Assembly (NCBI GenBank): GCA_026874595.1
Contig: CM049310.1
Span: forward strand, 15,664,058 to 15,728,057
From: Sipunculus nudus
Lineage: Eukaryota; Annelida; Sipuncula; Golfingiida; Sipunculidae
Length of the DNA stretch: 64,000 nt
Direction of reading: 5' to 3'
Positions within the stretch are counted from its first letter, which is position 1. Every line of letters starts with the position of its first letter. The notes below the pieces were generated by a model, which worked only from the letters and a program-made list of their open reading frames with translations, was not told the DNA's origin and did no database searches. The position numbers were made by a program, and so were the translations under genes. Below, piece after piece: positions 1 to 13,145 of the stretch.

Positions 1-1413
1 TCACTTCCACATCACTTACTCCTGCATCCACACCGTTGACTTTCACATCATTTACTCCTGCATCCACTCCATTGACTTCAACATGACTTACTCCAGCATC
101 CACTACATTGACTTCCACATCACTTACTCCTGCATCCACACCATTGACTTCCACATCACTTACTCCTGCATCGACACCATTGACTTCCACATCACTTTCT
201 CCTGCATCCACACCATTGACTTCAACATCACATACTTCTGCATCCATACCATTGACTTCCACATCACTTACTCCTGCATCCACTCCGTTGACTTTCACAT
301 CACTTACTCCTGCATCCACACCATTGACTTCCACATCATTTACTCCTGCATCCACACCATTGACTTCCACATCACTTACTCCTGCATCGACACCATTGAC
401 TTCCACATCACATACTTCTGCATCCATACCATTGACTTCCACATCACATATTTCTGCATCCACACCATTGACTTCCACATCATTTACTCCTGCATCCACA
501 CCATTGACTTCCACATCACTTTCTCCTGCATCCACACCATTGACTTCCACATCACATACTTCTGCATCCATACCATTGACTTCCACATCACTTACTCCTG
601 CATCCACACCATTGACTTCCACATCACATACTTCTGCATTGATACCATTGACTTCCACATCACATACTTCTGCATCCACACCATTGACTTCCACATCATT
701 TACTCCTGCATCCACACCATTGACTTCCACATCACTTACTCCTGCATCCACACCATTGACTTCCATATCACATACTTCTGCATCATTACCATTGACTTGC
801 ACATCACTTACACCTGCATCCACACCATTGACTTTCACATCACTTACTCCAGCATCCACTCCGTTGACTTCCACATCACTTACTCCTGCATCCACTCCAT
901 TGACTTCCACATCACTTACTCCTGCATCCACACCATTGACTTCCACATCACTTACTCCTGCATCCACACCGTTGACTTTCACATCACTTACTCCTGCATC
1001 CACTCCATTCACTTCCACATCACTTACTCCTGCATCCACACCGTTGACTTTCACATCATTTACTCCTGCATCCACTCCATTGACTTCAACATGACTTACT
1101 CCAGCATCCACTACATTGACTTCCACATCATTTACTCCTGCATCCACACCATTGACTTTCACATCACTTACTCCTGCATCCACTCCATTGACTTCCACAT
1201 CATTTACTCCTGCATCCACACCATTGACTTTCACATCACTTACCCCTGCATCCACACCATTGACTTCCACATCACTTACTCCTGCATCCACTCCATTGAC
1301 TTCCACATCATTTACTCCTGCATCCACACCATTGACTTTCACATCACTTACTCCTGCATCCACACCGTTGACTTCCACATCACTTACTCCTGCATCCACA
1401 CCGTTGATTCCAC
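1..1413. repeat. Partial higher-order block at the left edge
   Basis: This is the tail of a long-type block cut by the window start. Positions 108-1,094 match 2,447-3,433 in the next block at a constant offset of 2,339 bp. It lacks a two-monomer (72-bp) insertion that the later block has near 3,460-3,530. It ends at the marker GTTGATTCCACATGAC (from 1,403), which carries the 1-bp deletion. Confidence 0.85.
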
Positions 1414-3824
1414 ATGACTTACTCCTGCATCTTCTCCATTGACTTCAACATCACATACTTCTGCATCCACGACATTGACTTCCACATCATTTACTCCTGC
1501 ATCCACACCATTGACTTCCACATCACATACTTCTGCATCCATACCATTGACTTCCACATCACTTACTCCTGCATCCACACCATTGACTTCCACATGTCAT
1601 ACTTCTGCATCCATACCATTGACTTCCACATCACTTACTCCTTCATCCACACCATTGACTTCCACATCATTTACTCCTGCATCCACACCATTGACTTTCA
1701 TATCACATACTCCTGCATCCACACCTTTGAATTCCACATCACATACCCCTGCATCCACACCATTGACTTCCACATCACATATTCCTTCATCCACATCGTT
1801 GACTTCCACATCATTTACTCCTGCATCCACACCATTGACTTCCATATCAAAAACTCCTGCATCCACACCATTGACTTTCACATCACTTACTCCTGCATCC
1901 ACACCATTGACTTCCACATCACTAACTCCTGCATCCACACCGTTTACTTCCACATCACTTACTCCTGCATCCACACCGTTGACTTCCACATCACATATTC
2001 CTTCATCCACACCGTTGACTTCCACATCATTTACTCCTGCATCCACACCATTGACTTCCACATCACTTACTCCTGCATCCACACCATTGACTTCCATATC
2101 ACATACTTCTGCATCATTACCATTGACTTGCACATCACTTACACCTGCATCCACACCATTGACTTTCACATCACTTACTCCAGCATCCACTCCGTTGACT
2201 TCCACATCACTTACTCCTGCATCCACTCCATTGACTTCCACATCACTTACTCCTGCATCCACACCATTGACTTCCACATCACTTACTCCTGCATCCACAC
2301 CGTTGACTTTCACATCACTTACTCCTGCATCCACTCCATTCACTTCCACATCACTTACTCCTGCATCCACACCGTTGACTTTCACATCATTTACTCCTGC
2401 ATCCACTCCATTGACTTCAACATGACTTACTCCAGCATCCACTACATTGACTTCCACATCACTTACTCCTGCATCCACACCATTGACTTCCACATCACTT
2501 ACTCCTGCATCGACACCATTGACTTCCACATCACTTTCTCCTGCATCCACACCATTGACTTCAACATCACATACTTCTGCATCCATACCATTGACTTCCA
2601 CATCACTTACTCCTGCATCCACTCCGTTGACTTTCACATCACTTACTCCTGCATCCACACCATTGACTTCCACATCATTTACTCCTGCATCCACACCATT
2701 GACTTCCACATCACTTACTCCTGCATCGACACCATTGACTTCCACATCACATACTTCTGCATCCATACCATTGACTTCCACATCACATATTTCTGCATCC
2801 ACACCATTGACTTCCACATCATTTACTCCTGCATCCACACCATTGACTTCCACATCACTTTCTCCTGCATCCACACCATTGACTTCCACATCACATACTT
2901 CTGCATCCATACCATTGACTTCCACATCACTTACTCCTGCATCCACACCATTGACTTCCACATCACATACTTCTGCATTGATACCATTGACTTCCACATC
3001 ACATACTTCTGCATCCACACCATTGACTTCCACATCATTTACTCCTGCATCCACACCATTGACTTCCACATCACTTACTCCTGCATCCACACCATTGACT
3101 TCCATATCACATACTTCTGCATCATTACCATTGACTTGCACATCACTTACACCTGCATCCACACCATTGACTTTCACATCACTTACTCCAGCATCCACTC
3201 CGTTGACTTCCACATCACTTACTCCTGCATCCACTCCATTGACTTCCACATCACTTACTCCTGCATCCACACCATTGACTTCCACATCACTTACTCCTGC
3301 ATCCACACCGTTGACTTTCACATCACTTACTCCTGCATCCACTCCATTCACTTCCACATCACTTACTCCTGCATCCACACCGTTGACTTTCACATCATTT
3401 ACTCCTGCATCCACTCCATTGACTTCAACATGACTTACTCCAGCATCCACTACATTGACTTCCACATCACTTACTCCTGCATCCACTCCATTGACTTCAA
3501 CATCACTTACTCCAGCATCCACTACATTGACTTCCACATCATTTACTCCTGCATCCACACCATTGACTTTCACATCACTTACTCCTGCATCCACTCCATT
3601 GACTTCCACATCATTTACTCCTGCATCCACACCATTGACTTTCACATCACTTACCCCTGCATCCACACCATTGACTTCCACATCACTTACTCCTGCATCC
3701 ACTCCATTGACTTCCACATCATTTACTCCTGCATCCACACCATTGACTTTCACATCACTTACTCCTGCATCCACACCGTTGACTTCCACATCACTTACTC
3801 CTGCATCCACACCGTTGATTCCAC
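1414..3824. repeat. Higher-order block, long type (2,411 bp)
   Basis: The length is 67 monomers minus 1 bp. It contains two related internal segments, one ending at about 2,425 and one at about 3,433. It opens with the atypical monomer containing CATCTTCTCC and closes at the next marker GTTGATTCCACATGAC. Confidence 0.85.
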
Positions 3825-5227
3825 ATGACTTACTCCTGCATCTTCTCCATTGACTTCAACATCACATACTTCTGCATCCACGACATTGACTTCCACATCA
3901 TTTACTCCTGCATCCACACCATTGACTTCCACATCACATACTTCTGCATCCATACCATTGACTTCCACATCACTTACTCCTGCATCCACACCATTGACTT
4001 CCACATGTCATACTTCTGCATCCATACCATTGACTTCCACATCACTTACTCCTTCATCCACACCATTGACTTCCACATCATTTACTCCTGCATCCACACC
4101 ATTGACTTCCATATCACATACTCCTGCATCCACACCTTTGAATTCCACATCACATACCCCTGCATCCACACCATTGACTTCCACATCACATATTCCTTCA
4201 TCCACATCGTTGACTTCCACATCATTTACTCCTGCATCCACACCATTGACTTCCATATCAAAAACTCCTGCATCCACACCATTGACTTTCACATCACTTA
4301 CTCCTGCATCCACACCATTGACTTCCACATCACTAACTCCTGCATCCACACCGTTTACTTCCACATCACTTACTCCTGCATCCACACCGTTGACTTCCAC
4401 ATCACATATTCCTTCATCCACACCGTTGACTTCCACATCATTTACTCCTGCATCCACACCATTGACTTCCACATCACTTACTCCTGCATCCACACCATTG
4501 ACTTCCATATCACATACTTCTGCATCATTACCATTGACTTGCACATCACTTACACCTGCATCCACACCATTGACTTTCACATCACTTACTCCAGCATCCA
4601 CTCCGTTGACTTCCACATCACTTACTCCTGCATCCACTCCATTGACTTCCACATCACTTACTCCTGCATCCACACCATTGACTTCCACATTACTTACTCC
4701 TGCATCCACACCGTTGACTTTCACATCACTTACTCCTGCATCCACTCCATTCACTTCCACATCACTTACTCCTGCATCCACACCGTTGACTTTCACATCA
4801 TTTACTCCTGCATCCACTCCATTGACTTCAACATGACTTACTCCAGCATCCACTACATTGACTTCCACATCACTTACTCCTGCATCCACTCCATTGACTT
4901 CAACATCACTTACTCCAGCATCCACTACATTGACTTCCACATCATTTACTCCTGCATCCACACCATTGACTTTCACATCACTTACTCCTGCATCCACTCC
5001 ATTGACTTCCACATCATTTACTCCTGCATCCACACCATTGACTTTCACATCACTTACCCCTGCATCCACACCATTGACTTCCACATCACTTACTCCTGCA
5101 TCCACTCCATTGACTTCCACATCATTTACTCCTGCATCCACACCATTGACTTTCACATCACTTACTCCTGCATCCACACCGTTGACTTCCACATCACTTA
5201 CTCCTGCATCCACACCGTTGATTCCAC
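3825..5227. repeat. Higher-order block, short type (1,403 bp), first copy
   Basis: The length is 39 monomers minus 1 bp. It is almost identical to 9,042-10,444: comparing all reading frames I find a single difference, GACTTCC here and GGCTTCC near 9,392. Confidence 0.85.
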
Positions 5228-6702
5228 ATGACTTACTCCTGCATCTTCTCCATTGACTTCAACATCACATACTTCTGCATCCACGACATTGACTTCCACA
5301 TCATTTACTCCTGCATCCACACCATTGACTTCCACATCACATACTTCTGCATCCATACCATTGACTTCCACATCACTTACTCCTGCATCCACACCATTGA
5401 CTTCCACATGTCATACTTCTGCATCCATACCATTGACTTCCACATCACTTACTCCTTCATCCACACCATTGACTTCCACATCATTTACTCCTGCATCCAC
5501 ACCATTGACTTCCATATCACATACTCCTGCATCCACACCTTTGAATTCCACATCACATACCCCTGCATCCACACCATTGACTTCCACATCACATATTCCT
5601 TCATCCACATCGTTGACTTCCACATCATTTTCTCCTGCATCCACACCATTGACTTCCATATCAAAAACTCCTGCATCCACACCATTGACTTTCACATCAC
5701 TTACTCCTGCATCCACACCATTGACTTCCACATCACTAACTCCTGCATCCACACCGTTTACTTCCACATCACTTACTCCTGCATCCACACCGTTGACTTC
5801 CACATCACATATTCCTTCATCCACACCGTTGACTTCCACATCATTTACTCCTGCATCCACACCATTGACTTCCATATCAAAAACTCCTGCATCCACACCA
5901 TTGACTTTCACATCACTTACTCCTGCATCCACTCCATTGACTTCCACATCACTTACTCCTGCATCCACACCATTGACTTTCACATCACTTACTCCTGCAT
6001 CCACTCCATTGACTTCAACATCACTTACTCCTGCATCCACTCCATTCACTTCCACATCACTTACTCCTGCATCCACACCATTGACTTCAACATCACTTAC
6101 TCCTGCATCCACTCCATTGACTTCAACATCACTAACTCCTGTATCCACACCGTTGACTTCCACATCACTTACTCCTGCATCCACACCATTGACTTTCACA
6201 TCACTTACTCCTGCATCCACTCCATTGACTTCAACATCACTTACTCCTGCATCCACACCATTGACTTTCACATCACTTACTCCTGCATCCACTCCATTGA
6301 CTTCAACATCACTTACTCCTGCATCCACTCCATTCACTTCCACATCACTTACTCCTGCATCCTCACCATTGACTTTCACATCACTTACTCCTGCATCCAC
6401 TCCATTGACTTCAACATCACTTACTCCTGCATCCACACCATTGACTTTCACATCACTTACTCCTGCATCCACTCCATTGACTTCAACATCACTTACTCCT
6501 GCATCCACTCCATTGACTTCAACATCACTTACTCCTGCATCCACACCATTGACTTCAACATCACTTACTCCTGCATCCACACCATTGACTTCAACATCAC
6601 TTACTCCTGCATCCACACCATTGACTTCCACATCACTAACTCCTGCATCCACACCGTTGACTTCCACATCACTTACTCCTGCATCCACACCGTTGATTCC
6701 AC
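5228..6702. repeat. Higher-order block, variant type (1,475 bp)
   Basis: The length is 41 monomers minus 1 bp. It starts like the short type but its second half is rich in TTCAAC monomers. The same composition reappears from 10,445, where it is extended. Confidence 0.85.
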
Positions 6703-9041
6703 ATGACTTACTCCTGCATCTTCTCCATTGACTTCAACATCACATACTTCTGCATCCACGACATTGACTTCCACATCATTTACTCCTGCATCCACACCAT
6801 TGACTTCCACATCACATACTTCTGCATCCATACCATTGACTTCCACATCACTTACTCCTGCATCCACACCATTGACTTCCACATGTCATACTTCTGCATC
6901 CATACCATTGACTTCCACATCACTTACTCCTTCATCCACACCATTGACTTCCACATCATTTACTCCTGCATCCACACCATTGACTTTCATATCACATACT
7001 CCTGCATCCACACCTTTGAATTCCACATCACATACCCCTGCATCCACACCATTGACTTCCACATCACATATTCCTTCATCCACATCGTTGACTTCCACAT
7101 CATTTACTCCTGCATCCACACCATTGACTTCCATATCAAAAACTCCTGCATCCACACCATTGACTTTCACATCACTTACTCCTGCATCCACACCATTGAC
7201 TTCCACATCACTAACTCCTGCATCCACACCGTTTACTTCCACATCACTTACTCCTGCATCCACACCGTTGACTTCCACATCACATATTCCTTCATCCACA
7301 CCGTTGACTTCCACATCATTTACTCCTGCATCCACACCATTGACTTCCACATCACTTACTCCTGCATCCACACCATTGACTTCCATATCACATACTTCTG
7401 CATCATTACCATTGACTTGCACATCACTTACACCTGCATCCACACCATTGACTTTCACATCACTTACTCCAGCATCCACTCCGTTGACTTCCACATCACT
7501 TACTCCTGCATCCACTCCATTGACTTCCACATCACTTACTCCTGCATCCACACCATTGACTTCCACATCACTTACTCCTGCATCCACACCGTTGACTTTC
7601 ACATCACTTACTCCTGCATCCACTCCATTCACTTCCACATCACTTACTCCTGCATCCACACCGTTGACTTTCACATCATTTACTCCTGCATCCACTCCAT
7701 TGACTTCAACATGACTTACTCCAGCATCCACTACATTGACTTCCACATCACTTACTCCTGCATCCACACCATTGACTTCCACATCACTTACTCCTGCATC
7801 GACACCATTGACTTCCACATCACTTTCTCCTGCATCCACACCATTGACTTCAACATCACATACTTCTGCATCCATACCATTGACTTCCACATCACTTACT
7901 CCTGCATCCACTCCGTTGACTTTCACATCACTTACTCCTGCATCCACACCATTGACTTCCACATCATTTACTCCTGCATCCACACCATTGACTTCCACAT
8001 CACTTACTCCTGCATCGACACCATTGACTTCCACATCACATACTTCTGCATCCATACCATTGACTTCCACATCACATATTTCTGCATCCACACCATTGAC
8101 TTCCACATCATTTACTCCTGCATCCACACCATTGACTTCCACATCACTTTCTCCTGCATCCACACCATTGACTTCCACATCACATACTTCTGCATTGATA
8201 CCATTGACTTCCACATCACATACTTCTGCATCCACACCATTGACTTCCACATCATTTACTCCTGCATCCACACCATTGACTTCCACATCACTTACTCCTG
8301 CATCCACACCATTGACTTCCATATCACATACTTCTGCATCATTACCATTGACTTGCACATCACTTACACCTGCATCCACACCATTGACTTTCACATCACT
8401 TACTCCAGCATCCACTCCGTTGACTTCCACATCACTTACTCCTGCATCCACTCCATTGACTTCCACATCACTTACTCCTGCATCCACACCATTGACTTCC
8501 ACATCACTTACTCCTGCATCCACACCGTTGACTTTCACATCACTTACTCCTGCATCCACTCCATTCACTTCCACATCACTTACTCCTGCATCCACACCGT
8601 TGACTTTCACATCATTTACTCCTGCATCCACTCCATTGACTTCAACATGACTTACTCCAGCATCCACTACATTGACTTCCACATCACTTACTCCTGCATC
8701 CACTCCATTGACTTCAACATCACTTACTCCAGCATCCACTACATTGACTTCCACATCATTTACTCCTGCATCCACACCATTGACTTTCACATCACTTACT
8801 CCTGCATCCACTCCATTGACTTCCACATCATTTACTCCTGCATCCACACCATTGACTTTCACATCACTTACCCCTGCATCCACACCATTGACTTCCACAT
8901 CACTTACTCCTGCATCCACTCCATTGACTTCCACATCATTTACTCCTGCATCCACACCATTGACTTTCACATCACTTACTCCTGCATCCACACCGTTGAC
9001 TTCCACATCACTTACTCCTGCATCCACACCGTTGATTCCAC
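6703..9041. repeat. Higher-order block, long type, 72 bp shorter (2,339 bp)
   Basis: The length is 65 monomers minus 1 bp. It matches 1,414-3,824 except for the loss of exactly two monomers, which points to unequal exchange in whole-monomer steps. Confidence 0.85.
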
Positions 9042-10444
9042 ATGACTTACTCCTGCATCTTCTCCATTGACTTCAACATCACATACTTCTGCATCCACGA
9101 CATTGACTTCCACATCATTTACTCCTGCATCCACACCATTGACTTCCACATCACATACTTCTGCATCCATACCATTGACTTCCACATCACTTACTCCTGC
9201 ATCCACACCATTGACTTCCACATGTCATACTTCTGCATCCATACCATTGACTTCCACATCACTTACTCCTTCATCCACACCATTGACTTCCACATCATTT
9301 ACTCCTGCATCCACACCATTGACTTCCATATCACATACTCCTGCATCCACACCTTTGAATTCCACATCACATACCCCTGCATCCACACCATTGGCTTCCA
9401 CATCACATATTCCTTCATCCACATCGTTGACTTCCACATCATTTACTCCTGCATCCACACCATTGACTTCCATATCAAAAACTCCTGCATCCACACCATT
9501 GACTTTCACATCACTTACTCCTGCATCCACACCATTGACTTCCACATCACTAACTCCTGCATCCACACCGTTTACTTCCACATCACTTACTCCTGCATCC
9601 ACACCGTTGACTTCCACATCACATATTCCTTCATCCACACCGTTGACTTCCACATCATTTACTCCTGCATCCACACCATTGACTTCCACATCACTTACTC
9701 CTGCATCCACACCATTGACTTCCATATCACATACTTCTGCATCATTACCATTGACTTGCACATCACTTACACCTGCATCCACACCATTGACTTTCACATC
9801 ACTTACTCCAGCATCCACTCCGTTGACTTCCACATCACTTACTCCTGCATCCACTCCATTGACTTCCACATCACTTACTCCTGCATCCACACCATTGACT
9901 TCCACATTACTTACTCCTGCATCCACACCGTTGACTTTCACATCACTTACTCCTGCATCCACTCCATTCACTTCCACATCACTTACTCCTGCATCCACAC
10001 CGTTGACTTTCACATCATTTACTCCTGCATCCACTCCATTGACTTCAACATGACTTACTCCAGCATCCACTACATTGACTTCCACATCACTTACTCCTGC
10101 ATCCACTCCATTGACTTCAACATCACTTACTCCAGCATCCACTACATTGACTTCCACATCATTTACTCCTGCATCCACACCATTGACTTTCACATCACTT
10201 ACTCCTGCATCCACTCCATTGACTTCCACATCATTTACTCCTGCATCCACACCATTGACTTTCACATCACTTACCCCTGCATCCACACCATTGACTTCCA
10301 CATCACTTACTCCTGCATCCACTCCATTGACTTCCACATCATTTACTCCTGCATCCACACCATTGACTTTCACATCACTTACTCCTGCATCCACACCGTT
10401 GACTTCCACATCACTTACTCCTGCATCCACACCGTTGATTCCAC
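9042..10444. repeat. Higher-order block, short type (1,403 bp), second copy
   Basis: Near-identical copy of 3,825-5,227. It sits in the same order (long, short, variant) within the second 5,289-bp super-period. Confidence 0.85.
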
Positions 10445-13145
10445 ATGACTTACTCCTGCATCTTCTCCATTGACTTCAACATCACATACTTCTGCATCCA
10501 CGACATTGACTTCCACATCATTTACTCCTGCATCCACACCATTGACTTCCACATCACATACTTCTGCATCCATACCATTGACTTCCACATCACTTACTCC
10601 TGCATCCACACCATTGACTTCCACATGTCATACTTCTGCATCCATACCATTGACTTCCACATCACTTACTCCTTCATCCACACCATTGACTTCCACATCA
10701 TTTACTCCTGCATCCACACCATTGACTTCCATATCACATACTCCTGCATCCACACCTTTGAATTCCACATCACATACCCCTGCATCCACACCATTGACTT
10801 CCACATCACATATTCCTTCATCCACATCGTTGACTTCCACATCATTTTCTCCTGCATCCACACCATTGACTTCCATATCAAAAACTCCTGCATCCACACC
10901 ATTGACTTTCACATCACTTACTCCTGCATCCACACCATTGACTTCCACATCACTAACTCCTGCATCCACACCGTTTACTTCCACATCACTTACTCCTGCA
11001 TCCACACCGTTGACTTCCACATCACATATTCCTTCATCCACACCGTTGACTTCCACATCATTTACTCCTGCATCCACACCATTGACTTCCATATCAAAAA
11101 CTCCTGCATCCACACCATTGACTTTCACATCACTTACTCCTGCATCCACTCCATTGACTTCCACATCACTTACTCCTGCATCCACACCATTGACTTTCAC
11201 ATCACTTACTCCTGCATCCACTCCATTGACTTCAACATCACTTACTCCTGCATCCACTCCATTCACTTCCACATCACTTACTCCTGCATCCACACCATTG
11301 ACTTCAACATCACTTACTCCTGCATCCACTCCATTGACTTCAACATCACTAACTCCTGTATCCACACCGTTGACTTCCACATCACTTACTCCTGCATCCA
11401 CACCATTGACTTTCACATCACTTACTCCTGCATCCACTCCATTGACTTCAACATCACTTACTCCTGCATCCACACCATTGACTTTCACATCACTTACTCC
11501 TGCATCCACTCCATTGACTTCAACATCACTTACTCCTGCATCCACTCCATTCACTTCCACATCACTTACTCCTGCATCCTCACCATTGACTTTCACATCA
11601 CTTACTCCTGCATCCACTCCATTGACTTCAACATCACTTACTCCTGCATCCACACCATTGACTTTCACATCACTTACTCCTGCATCCACTCCATTGACTT
11701 CAACATCACTTACTCCTGCATCCACTCCATTGACTTCAACATCACTTACTCCTGCATCCACACCATTGACTTCAACATCACTTACTCCTGCATCCACACC
11801 ATTGACTTCAACATCACTTACTCCTGCATCCACACCATTGACTTCCACATCACTAACTCCTGCATCCACACCGTTTACTTCCACATCACTTACTCCTGCA
11901 TCCACACCATTGACTTTCACATCACTTACTCCTGCATCCACTCCATTGACTTCAACATCACTTACTCCTGCATCCACACCATTGACTTTCACATCACTTA
12001 CTCCTGCATCCACTCCATTGACTTCAACATCACTTACTCCTGCATCCACTCCATTCACTTCCACATCACTTACTCCTGCATCCACACCATTGACTTTCAC
12101 ATCACTTACTCCTGCATCCACTCCATTGACTTCAACATCACTTACTCCTGCATCCACACCATTGACTTTCACATCACTTACTCCTGCATCCACTCCATTG
12201 ACTTCAACATCACTTACTCCTGCATCCACTCCATTGACTTCAACATCACTTACTCCTGCATCCACACCATTGACTTCAACATCACTTACTCCTGCATCCA
12301 CACCATTGACTTCAACATCACTTACTCCTGCATCCACACCATTGACTTCCAAATCACTAACTCCTGCATCCACACCGTTTACTTCTACATCACTTACTCC
12401 TGCATCCACACCGTTGACTTCCACATCACATATTCCTTCATCCACACCGTTGACTTCCACATCATTTACTCCTGCATCCACACCATTGACTTCCATATCA
12501 AAAACTCCTGCATCCACACCATTGACTTTCACATCACTTACTCCTGCATCCACTCCATTGACTTCCACATCACTTACTCCTGCATCCACACCATTGACTT
12601 TCACATCACTTACTCCTGCATCCACTCCATTGACTTCAACATCACTTACTCCTGCATCCACTCCATTCACTTCCACATCACTTACTCCTGCATCCACACC
12701 ATTGACTTCAACATCACTTACTCCTGCATCCACTCCATTGACTTCAACATCACTAACTCCTGCATCCACACCGTTGACTTCCACATCACTTACTCCTGCA
12801 TCCACACCGTTGACTTTCACATCACTTACTCCAGCATCCACTCCATTGACTTCAACATCACTTACTCCTGCATCCACACCATTGACTTCAACATCACTTA
12901 CTCCTGCATCCACACCATTGACTTCAACATCACTTACTCCTGCATCCACTCAATTGACTTCCACATCACTTACTCCTGCATCCACTCCATTGACTTCCAC
13001 ATCACTTACTCCTGCATCCACACCATTGACTTCCACATCACTTACTCCTGCATCCACTCCATTGACTTCCACATCACTTACTCCTGCATCCACTCCATTG
13101 ACTTCCACATCACTTACTCCTGCATCCACACCATTGACTTTCACA
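10445..13145. repeat. Terminal extended variant block (about 2,700 bp)
   Basis: About 75 monomers with no deletion marker inside. The first roughly 1.4 kb matches 5,228-6,640; then similar TTCAAC-rich runs repeat. The last monomers (12,940-13,140) are close to the consensus. The Ser/Thr/Pro frame stays open here from 10,470 and runs 42 codons into unique sequence, stopping at 13,283. A minus-strand TGA lies at about 12,950. Confidence 0.85.

Larger units (their letters stand above)
1..13145. repeat. 36-bp satellite array with higher-order structure (runs off the left edge)
   Basis: About 365 tandem copies of a 36-bp monomer fill this stretch. The core reads ACTTACTCCTGCATCCACAC followed by CATTGACTTCCACATC. 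Copies differ at a few recurrent sites (ACACC/ACTCC, CCATTG/CCGTTG, TTCCAC/TTTCAC/TTCAAC, CACTTA/CATTTA/CATACT). The plus strand is strikingly G-poor: the core has 15 C and 2 G. Since 36 is a multiple of 3, three frames stay open for long runs: plus ITYSCIHTIDFH, plus TSTSLTPASTPL (mucin-like Ser/Thr/Pro) and minus VEVNGVDAGVSD. All three are broken repeatedly by a recurring 1-bp deletion and by TGA codons, so non-coding satellite is the best reading. The array ends abruptly near 13,145 in unique sequence. Confidence 0.97.

Noticed and set aside
1-13145. CRISPR array
   Set aside because: The repeats are direct and contiguous without unique spacers, and the rest of the window is eukaryotic.
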